Positions 48,475-57,369 of a stretch of 64,000 nucleotides of DNA are shown one piece after another (the first letter of the stretch is position 1; the number at the start of each line of letters is the position of its first letter). Under the pieces are notes generated by a model. That model was given only the letters and a program-made list of their open reading frames with translations. It ran no database searches and had not been told where the DNA came from. The translations under genes and the position numbers were made by a program. Origin of the DNA: Chlorophyllum brunneum (Eukaryota > Basidiomycota > Agaricomycetes > Agaricales > Agaricaceae); assembly GCA_963576785.1 (NCBI GenBank), contig OY756144.1:2542001-2606000 (forward strand). Reading direction: 5' to 3'.

Positions 48475-49507
48475 GTCAGCCTAATGGTCAAGTGGTTTGG
48501 ATGTAGGCTTAATTCCTACCAGGCTGCTTGGCTAGAAGGTCCTGGGTTCGAAACCTGTGGGGGGAGATTTATTCTCAACTGTGGGAAGTACCAGTATGCG
48601 AGGTATGGTTGCTTAGCAATATTCCCAGGTAACACTGGATTAGGTTGTGTGGTCCTGTTTGGCATTAATTGGTACTGTCACAGACTAGTGTGGGAGTTGT
48701 CACACCCAGCCACATAGCAAGTCACATAGTGACATCACACTGTTATGGTGTGACCCAGCTGTGTGTATTGCCCAAGTCCAATATTGGCCAAAGGCAGTAG
48801 TGCCCTAATACCGGGGCCTAACTTGGGAGGATTACCTAAGCCACTGCTGGAGATAGGGCATTATAAGAAGGGGAATGTCATGATAACAGTCTGACTCGGG
48901 GCATGCTGAAAAAAGCCACCAAGATAGGATACCCCTCCCAGTCCACTTCGGCATAGTTCCGGTAGTTAGTAGATATAATCCAATCTCCAGATTGAGGATG
49001 CTGACTAAGTTGGCTTAAAATAACCTCAGGACCAATCTGGTAGTAGTGTTTGCAAGGTGTAGATCTCAGACAGTTAAGTACAGAGATCTGGGCTGTAAGG
49101 TATACTAAACTGGCTGCTGAGGAATGGGAAGCAACTCCGGGGTAGTGCCTGGGTAAAGTTGTGGGCTGTAGCAGGTGATATACCGGGGTGTGCTGAAAAA
49201 AGCCGCCAGTTATCAGAGAATGCTCACCTGGCTCAAGAGGACTAAATCCTACATTAGTTGGCCTGGTACAGGAAAAATAGCCAGGTTCCAGCTCACTTCC
49301 CTTGCCCTCTGGGCTCGGGAGTAGGATGCAATTCCTTCTACCATTGGTCTTGGACAACGGTACTTTTGCTTGGTAGGGCATAGTTACTATTTCTCCATAG
49401 ATACCTGCTAGTTTACTCGTTTGTATTCCAGCCATGGACTGTGTTCAAGCACTGCATAATAAATTGGCCTTAGGCCATGATTCAAAAAAAAAAAAAGAAA
49501 AAAAAGG
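48475..49507 (+). mobile_element. Composite SINE-like element: tRNA-like head, unique body, LINE-1 3' tail
   Basis: The head (48475-48560) has Pol III boxes A and B. A body of about 700 bp without coding potential follows. The last 200 bp or so (from about 49290) is homologous to the LINE-1 3' UTR of copies D and E and ends AAATTGGCCTTAGGCCATGA plus an A-rich tail. It is flanked by the 15 bp target-site duplication ACAGTGGACCATCCA / ACAGTAGACCATCCA, and copy A shows the uninterrupted site. At 1033 bp it is long for a SINE. An 18 nt direct repeat inside the body (near 48904 and 49190) hints at a further composite. Confidence 0.75.
48485..48555 (+). promoter_or_regulatory. Internal RNA polymerase III promoter (A and B boxes) of the SINE
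   Basis: A box TGGTCAAGTGG at 48485-48495 fits TRGYNNARNNG. B box GGTTCGAAACC at 48545-48555 fits GGTTCRANNC. The spacing of about 50 nt is as in tRNA genes. Confidence 0.7.
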
Positions 49508-49522
49508 ACAGTAGACCATCCA
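49508..49522 (+). repeat. Right target-site duplication of the SINE
   Basis: ACAGTAGACCATCCA, directly after the A-rich tail. The partner copy is at 48460-48474. Confidence 0.8.
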
Positions 49523-50166
49523 CTGTCATCAATAGCCTTGCACAATTGAATAATTGATTGTGCCAGGGGGTAGACTGAATTACCTGGAAGGGTAGTCTAG
49601 TCAATATTCTCCACCATCTTGTTGAGGAAGGTGGAGATTAGGTCCAGCGAGTCCAAGGCTACTTCAAGATCTGTTGCAACACTGTTGACAGTGTTAAGAA
49701 GACAGCAGCAGTACGGGGACAAGGAGCTAGTGGAGGAGGGTGCAGGGCTAGGTGCACTGGGGGTAGGGCCCCAAGGGGGAGTCATGGGATCTTTGTCAAA
49801 CCCACCTAACTTGCCAAAATCCTCCACAGTGGGCCCAAGCAATGGCGAGGTGGTGCGTGAAGGGATACGTGAACCCCTCCTTCCAGTGGGAGTTTGAAGA
49901 ATGTCCGGCAGTCCTCTAATACAACTAGATTCACGCAGATGATGGATGGGTCCTGAGGAGGAGGCCCAGATGGTGTCAAGGGTGTCGGGGGACTCAGGAA
50001 CATGGCACCCGGTCCCCCCCCCGAATGGGGGTTGCAATGGCATGCGGAAAGGCTGTGGGTATGTTTCTAAGGGACTAGGACACCAAAACAAGTGAGTACA
50101 ATGACTTAGACAATGAGGACAAGTTGTTTACGCTTGTTTACTGGTGGAAGTACCAAATCAAGAAGC

Positions 50167-51089
50167 GATCCGCTGGCCCCTCACAGTGCCAGATTATTGT
50201 TGACTTTGAGGCTACCCCCAAAGTCTCTTCTTTCCACCTCAAAACCATGGTTAACCATGGTTTTGTGGACTCACGCCTTCATATTCGAGTAGAGTCTACC
50301 TCTGCTGAGTATAGAGGTTTTGCTCTGCATACTAATGCTGTCCCCACTCCTGCTGACCTTGAGGTTGCCAAGACATAGATCTCGAAAGCCATTCCTCAGG
50401 AAACCATTTTTACAGTTGGCCTTCCCCAGTCAAAGTCCTATCTCAAGGTCATCGATGTCCCTTACTTTAGGATTGGTGAGACTTGCTAGTCCTCTTTTGA
50501 GATCAAGCAGATCATGAAGCGCACTGCATTTTCTGATCTGTTCATGTTAACGGGACCCCCCCATATTTTGAGGAACTCTGAGGCATCTGATACCACCATG
50601 GTCTACTTCAATATTCATGACTCTCAGAAGGGTCAACGGGTAAATCTCCTCCTCCAGAAGTTGCTCCACATCGGTGGATATGCCTGTCCTATCAGGCCAT
50701 CTGCAGCCTCTCTGGGGGTGTCTCTGTGCAAGCGTTGCTTCCACTGGGGCCACCCCATCCAATTCTGCAAGGCACATGCCTTGAAATGCCCAACCTGTGG
50801 TGGTCCTCATTGCAAAGAGCATCACCAAACTCTCTATGGTTGCTGCAAGGGTAACTCTAGTGTGCAGCCTCCCATTCCTCCCACACCGGTGGATGAGTCT
50901 TGTCCTCATATGCCACATTGTCTCAACTGCCAAGGTCCACACCATACAACCTCGAAGAAGTGCAAATTTTTTGATGCTTGGTTTGAACCTGAGAAAATCA
51001 AGAAGTTCTATTGCGAGGTGAGTAATAACCATCTTCAACAGCGATGTCCCCTCACTAACCCTTGTACTCTACAGCTTGCCAATGAATAG
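50167..51089 (+). pseudogene. LINE-1 copy C ORF1, 5'-truncated
   Basis: One frame with two TAG stops (about 50376 and 50487) at positions where the other copies have Trp. Knuckles CKRCFHWGHPIQFC, CPTCGGPHCKEHH and CLNCQGPHH are intact. The TAG at 51087-51089 overlaps the ORF2 ATG at 51082-51084. Confidence 0.7.
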
Positions 51090-53385
51090 GCGACCTTTAG
51101 AACTACGAAAGATCCGTGTGTACCAACAGAACGTAAATAAAAATTATGATTTAGTTGACATTTTACTTGAGGATATCAAAGATTACTTCGATGTTCTCTT
51201 CTTTCAAGAACCTCCCTGGTGGTTCATCAGATCTGCTCCCTCCACAACTTTTGTCGAGGGGGATGACGTTATTGGTGCCCCCAAGCACCCTGAGTGGCTG
51301 TGCATGGTTTGGGCCCCAGAGCCTGGCTCTGACCCATGGGTTATGATATTTGTCCATAACCAGTTGGCTTCTCTGAGACTGTCCTATCGGATGGATCTCA
51401 TCAATCACCATAACATCATGGTTCTCTCCCTCTTTTTGGGGGGCAAGACCTTGAATCTCATGAATGTTTACTCTGATTTGGAGCACACTGCAATTCAGTT
51501 CCTCTCAGACCAGTCTGCTACATTGCCCAGGCATATCTATATGGGCAGTGATTTTAATTGCCATTCTGAGCTTTGGGACCCTAACTATGGCTCCCACTCA
51601 GGCACCTCGCAGTCCCTGATTTCCATCGGGACAGACATTAGTCTAGACCTTGCCCTTCCAGTCAAGCCTGGGCCTACTCATATTCCACACAATGAGGATC
51701 TCTGGCCTTTGGTCATAGATCTTGCATTTGTTCCATCAGACCTTTCTATTTCCCATAGACCTAGGTTAGATTACTCCCTTAGAGATCCATCAGACCATGT
51801 TCCGTTGGTTTTAGTGCTTCCAGTCACACCCACGATAGTGGAGACTCATAGGAAAACCCTGCCACATAACAGTGGCAAAGAGGTAGCGCTCTTCCTCACT
51901 GATGTTATCCGGGACCTCTGTGAAGTAGCTAGACTTCCAGAACCTTCTACCACTGATGAGGTTGAAGCTGCGGTTCATGCTGTAGCAGAGGCCTTCTCCA
52001 CTGCGTGGGAAGCCCATGCAGTGGACATCATGATCACTCACTACTCTAAGCCCTGGTGGAACCAGGAATGCCACAAAACCTTCAGGAGATATTGTGAGAC
52101 TCACTCTCACAATGACTACTCTAATTTTAGATGTGCTAAGAAGCATGCTAAATGCAACTTCTTCGATGCTCACATTGAGGAGATTGCTTCTACTAACAAG
52201 CGACCGTGGGACCTTATGGAATGGGTCCAGAAGCAGAAGCTTCTACCCTGCGAGGCTATCCAGTACAATACAGAGCCATGTCATGTGCTCCCAGATCTCT
52301 GGGACACACTTCACAATACCTACAACTCAGCTTCTGGCCGAGCTGTGGATATTTCTGTTCTTGATCCGCTGCCAAGTCTTTCGGCTAGGGAGTGGGTCCA
52401 TTTTTCAGCCTTAGAGCTGATGGATGCCCTGAGCACATGCTTGGGTGTGTCTGCCCCGGGGCTGGACCATGTAACATGGACCCACCTCAAAGAGATCACT
52501 GAGGACCCCAATGTCCTTTGGCTATTCATCAGAATAGCTAATGCCTGCATGTGTGTGGGTCATTGGTCATCCCATTTCAAGGAAAGCTTGTCGGTTATCA
52601 TACCAAAGCTGGGCAAGCCATCCTACTCGATGCCCAAGGTGTTCAGGCCCATTGTGCTCCTGAACACCTTTGGCAAGCTTATCGAGAAGATGATCTCAAA
52701 TTTCCTCCAGTTTGACTCTGTCAAACATGGAGTTTTTTATCCAAATCAGCTCGGTAGTATTTTTCAAAGGTCTACTGATGATGGGATGCTCCTAACCCAC
52801 ATCGTTTGCGTCAGGTGGGCTAAGGGCCTCAAAACTAGGATTGTCACTTTTGACATTGCTCAGTTCTTTCCTTCGCTCAATCACAACATGTTGTTGGCAA
52901 TTCTACGAAAGCAAGGATTCGACCCCTGTGTGAGTAGATTCTTTGCCTCTTATTTAGTTGGTCGCTCTACGCAGTATGCGTGGGGAGACCATAAGTCTGA
53001 TCTCAGACAGGCGGACGTAGGGGTAGGTCAGGGCTCATCACACTCTCCTGTCCTCTCTAGCCTTTATCTTGCCCCCTTCATGAAACTTTATGACAGGGAG
53101 GCAATCGCACTTGGGAGTACCCTGCTCTTATATGTCGACGATGGCCTTGCCATTGCCCAGGCTAAGACTTGGGAACCTAATTTGGTATGCCTTAAACAGG
53201 CATACCAGATTATCCATTGCCTGACTACCTCGTTTGGACTTGCTGTTGAGCATGACAAGTCCGAAGTTTTTCACTTCTCCCGTAAACAGGGAGACAATAA
53301 CCCACCACTGGATTTGGGATATGCTCCCCATACTGGCAATACTCCGCTACGCCCTAAGACCTATTGGAGGTACTTGGGATTCTTT
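51082..53385 (+). pseudogene. LINE-1 copy C ORF2: endonuclease and RT, C-terminus lost
   Basis: No stop from the ATG to the insertion of copy E. The AP-endonuclease marks (FFQEPPWW, GSDFNCHSELWD, SDHVPLVL) and RT marks (FDIAQFFPSLNH, LLYVDDGL) are all present. The thumb, RNase H and 3' UTR are missing beyond 53385. Confidence 0.8.
51196..53189 (+). repeat. Inverted-repeat arm 2 (in LINE-1 copy C)
   Basis: Partner of 44931-46924, separated from it by 4271 bp. The last mismatch before the tract is at 51195 and the first after it at 53190. Confidence 0.8.
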
Positions 53386-54120
53386 TTTATTTTTTATTTT
53401 TATTTTTAATTCATGGCCTAGGGCCAATTTATTATGCAGTGCTCGAACACAGCCCACAGCCGGAATACAAAAGAGTAGTCTAGCGGGTATCTACAGAGAA
53501 AGTGGTAATTACACCCTACTAAGCAAAAGTACTGTTGCCCAAGACCAATGATAGGAGGAATCACAGCCTACTCCCAAGCCCAAAGGGCAAGGGGAGTGGA
53601 CGCTAGAGGAGGCAAGTGGGCAGGGAGGTCCCCCAACCAGCGACCCAGTCTGGAGACCAGGCCCGGTCAGTAAGTGTTGATTCACTATAAATGTCCGGCA
53701 GTGGAAAAGCCTAGTTACCAGTCCCACTACTAGCCCCCAGAGTTTGTCTTACTAGGAGCCATCCCCCCTGGCCACGGTCACCCTTGCCAGAGTAATAGGC
53801 TGCACTATTTGTGTGGCTATTGGTGTCTTCACCATACCTAGTTACCGAAGGGGACAACTCTGTTCATAAAACTCCGAAGGTCTTCGCTGGACTTCCACTG
53901 GAGTTCTCTGGTGCTGGACAATAACCCACCTACCCTAAGCCAGTTATTCAATTCCCTGAGGAATGGATGGAAAAGTGAACACCTAAGAGTTTGCTTTCAA
54001 GAACTTGATGAGGACACCTGGCGTAGCTAGGTACCCCCTAGAGGAGTCAAACCTCAGACAAGTGTTGAGGAAATGACCGTAACGAGTTGTTTGCTGGGGG
54101 CAGCAGTAAACACAGTGGGA
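53386..54120 (-). mobile_element. LINE-1 family copy E, 5'-truncated 3' end
   Basis: Minus-strand copy. Its A-rich tail (seen as T-runs, 53381-53408) lies next to copy C. It then holds the 3' UTR motif and the very C-terminal coding part of ORF2 (matching the SSRGYP-to-stop part of copy D), broken by stops. Its far end meets the copia LTR at about 54121. Confidence 0.7.
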
Positions 54121-54125
54121 GAGAA

Positions 54126-54634
54126 TGTAGGGTCTACTCACCGAGATAATAAGCTTCTATCTGATACCTGTAGAAAGGTAATTTGGATAGACAGATATTA
54201 TTGATGAAGTGGTTAACGTCAGAGGAGTAGAGGTCAAAGTTGATTAAATCGATGGAGGTGTTGTACTCAAAGAGATAGGCAATGATGAAGAAGTTGTTCA
54301 TTTGAACAAGATGCAGAACTAGGTCTGCTACATGGGGTTTATATACATATTGTAACATAGGCGAGTCATACTACATAAAATACTAGCATTGCATGGATTG
54401 TTCCTTATGACTCCCTTTAACTGCAGTGTAGTGCCTGCGGAGTACTGCGGAACATAGTATCTAGTCATTTGGTACTATGTAGAATAATCTATCAAGTACT
54501 TATGACTCTCATCATATGCAGAGCAACTCATAGGAAGTTACTACGGAATGAAGTTACTGGAAAGTAACGGATCAGTCTATTATTATCATAATGACTTCAT
54601 AGTCTATTTCTAGAATATGTCCGAAACTTCAACA
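54126..54634 (-). repeat. 3' LTR of the Ty1/copia element
   Basis: On the minus strand it starts TGTTGAAG right after the purine tract AAGGAGGAG (54635-54643) and can end CTACA at 54126, 509 bp. It has the TATA-like TATATAAA at 54338-54345. The other LTR lies outside the window, so the inner end is an estimate. Confidence 0.65.
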
Positions 54635-54669
54635 CTCCTCCTTGCTTTGTATTGATGCAGAGTCTTTAA

Positions 54670-56889
54670 TTACTCAAACGTCAAGCCAAGACGAGGTTGG
54701 AATAGATTGAATTTAATTTTGTCTAAATTCTTTGTGAGAATATCAGCAGGGTTTTCCATGCCTTTCACAGAGAATATTTCAATCTTTCCTTCTTCTACCA
54801 AATCACGAATGTAATGGTATTTGATGTCAACATGTTTTGATTGTTTTTCTGTTACTGGATTTTTGGCCCAAAATATTGAACCCTCATTATCACCAAAGAG
54901 ATAAGGGGCTAATGATTGGATACCAATTTCTTCCAACAAATTGACAGTCCAAACGAGTTGTCGACTGCAATCTGACAAAGCCATATACTCAGCTTCAGTG
55001 GAAGATAATGCAATAGTTTTCTGTTTCCTACTTAACCAAGCGATAGCTCCGCTGGCTAATAAACAGAAATATCCAGTTACAGATTTACAACTAATTGGAT
55101 CACCAGCCCAATCAGAGTTGGAAAAAGCATTAAGGCCTTGCATAGAACTTCCATTATAGGTAATTCTATATTTGCGAGTAGCATTAAGATACTTTAGCAA
55201 ATGTAAGCCTGCATTGTAATGTACTTTAGTGGGATTGGTCATATGTTGTGATAATTTGACAGTGGCAAAAGCTATGTCGGGCCGACTGCCTATCATCAGA
55301 TACATAACTGATCCTACTAACTGTTGATACCTCTTTATGAAGTCAGGTGTTGCTTTTCCTGTATTGGATTCAAAGATAAATCCATTTGGTAATGGTATTT
55401 CTTCCTTTCCAATTATATTAAATCGATCAAGAACTTTTCCTAGATAATCCATTTGGTCTAGGGTGATTGATCGGTTTATAGGATTTCGCGAAATTTTCAT
55501 ACCAAGAAACTCTTTGGTTGGACCAAGGTCTCGGCATTCCCATTTCTTCATAAAGAGTGCTCGCTTCTCATGTAGAAGTCTAGAGCCTCTAATTCCGACG
55601 AACATTGAGTCATCTACATAGACCAGAGCTATAATAAGCTCTTTGGTTTCAGGGTTGTAGTAATAATAGACTCCAGCATCTAGTTTGGATCGGACAAATC
55701 CTAGGTCGGTCATTGACTTAGTCAATTCCTTCCACCATTGTCGTCCAGATTGCTTTAATCCATAAATGGCTCAGTTTAATTTCCAAACCAAATTACCACG
55801 ACCTGTATTGAAACCTTCTGGAAGTTCCATATAGAGTTCTTCATCCAGTTTTCCGTAGAGATAAGCAGTTTTAACATCTAAACTGAGCATCTCCCAATCG
55901 TTGAGGGCAGTGACTGCAAATATGAGTCGTGCTGTCTCATAATGGACTACTGGTGAAAATAATTCATCGTAATCGATTCCCTCTATCTGAGAGAATCCTT
56001 TTGCTACTAGTCGAGCACGGTATCGACCGTCTGATTTGGGTGTAAAGACCCATCTATTTTTGACAGCTTTTCTTCCAGGCAGAAGTTTAGCTAAGTCATA
56101 AACATGTCTTTCTTTGAGTGAATTTAACTCTTCTAAGCATGCTTTCCACCATTTAGATTTCTCTTCTGATGGTAGTCGATTTAGATCCTTGAAAGAAATA
56201 GGAACTAGTGGTGATTCGACTTTTTGAGCACACAGATAATCGATCATCCCTACTCCTCCTTCTCTGCATAAGTCTTCTAATGTAGAAGCTTCATACTGAG
56301 AACGTCTATCGATTATTCCAGGTTTGGAAGCCTCTGATCAAATTTGTCTAACAAGTCTACTTGTAGAACTTGTTAACTTCGACTTAGGAGGTTGGAACAT
56401 CTCATAGTCCTAGAGTATTTTGGTTGGATGCTTTGTAGAACCATAGAAGTTTCCTGGACATTCAGGTACTTTTCTGGTTCTTTGCAGTCTCTGAGGTATT
56501 TCAGGAACTGGTATTTGATCCGAGTGACCTCGTGGTACAGAAGGACCAGCATCCCAATCATCTTTGACAGGGGTAGAGGGTATGAATAGTTGTACATCCG
56601 GATCATCTCTTTGAGAAGGTGGATGGTTCGGACCTTCAGGGTGATTGGGTGGATCAGCATATGATAATCCATCACTGTCATTGTTTTCTGGTGTTTGTGC
56701 TTCTCTTGGTGGAAAGAGAATATTTTGCACAATACCATCCCACTCCTCCTGAACATTGGTATCGATATTTGGTGCTTTTCCCTTTCCTTTATTCTTTTTA
56801 GGTTCAGGGAAAGGAGTTGGAATTCGTCCATGAACAGATCTATAAGTCCTGTCTTCTGGAGAACTTTCGGGAGAAGTTCAGGGAATAGG
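54670..56889 (-). pseudogene. Copia Pol: integrase C-terminus, reverse transcriptase, RNase H
   Basis: One reading frame with a few stops: TGA at 55768-55770 before AIYGLKQSG, TGA near 56340, TAG near 56407 and TGA near 56868. Each is explained by a C-to-T change. Motifs are WWKACLEELNSL, NRWVFTPKSDGRYRARLVAK and LVYVDDSMFVG (RT active site). RNase H ends with ALSSTEAEYMALSDCSRQ and KHVDIKYHYIRDLVEEG. The frame ends at 54670. Confidence 0.85.
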
Positions 56890-56904
56890 GCTTGGTGGTT
56901 TATC
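56890..56904 (+). repeat. Target-site duplication of LINE-2, 3' side
   Basis: GCTTGGTGGTTTATC, identical to 63699-63713. Confidence 0.9.
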
Positions 56905-57369
56905 TTTTTTTTTTTTTTTTTTGAATCAACAATTTATATAGCGGTGCTCAAACGCAGTCTGCGTGTACATACATACAAAGGCAGAATGTACAGAATGTTC
57001 GGAGAAGGGAAAGTAAACTACAAGTAGACTAGCCCCACGAGACTCATTGACATCTAGTGCGTACACTAGAGAGATGTTTGGTACCTACGATGATCAGTGG
57101 AAAAAAGGGAAAGAAAAGAATTCGGAAAGAGAGAGAGTGAGAGAGAGAAATTGATAGAAGAGAAACTATCTACTTGCAATCACAAGGGGGAACATCAAAC
57201 GGTACATAGTGTGTGAGCAGGTATTTACCCAGGCACCATGGGAGAGATGGATTTTGAATGAAAACTACATAAAATAGTAGACGAGTGAGGAGAGGGGGAG
57301 ATAGAGAAATGAATTGGAAGTCCATAACCGGGAGAGCAAAAAGAAAAAAGAGAAGAAAAGAAAAGGATC

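Larger units (their letters stand above)
44508..50150 (-). mobile_element. LINE-1 family copy B, interrupted by copy D and by a SINE
   Basis: Minus-strand copy with 5' region (49597-50150 and 47832-48459), ORF1 and most of ORF2. Its ORF2 stops at KQLNT where the poly(A) of copy D begins, and the missing 3' part is not found on the far side of D. A 1033 bp SINE-like element sits in the 5' part (48475-49507). Positions 44931-46924 form one arm of an inverted repeat with copy C. Confidence 0.8.
50151..53385 (+). mobile_element. LINE-1 family copy C, 5'-truncated, interrupted by copy E
   Basis: Plus-strand copy lying head to head with copy B. It begins inside ORF1 near 50167 and runs to YLGFFF in ORF2, where the T-run of copy E follows. 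Positions 51196-53189 are the second arm of the inverted repeat with copy B. Confidence 0.8.

Noticed and set aside
48475..48560. A functional tRNA gene
   Set aside because: Boxes A and B are good, but the ends do not pair into an acceptor stem and the sequence continues into a mobile-element body with target-site duplications.
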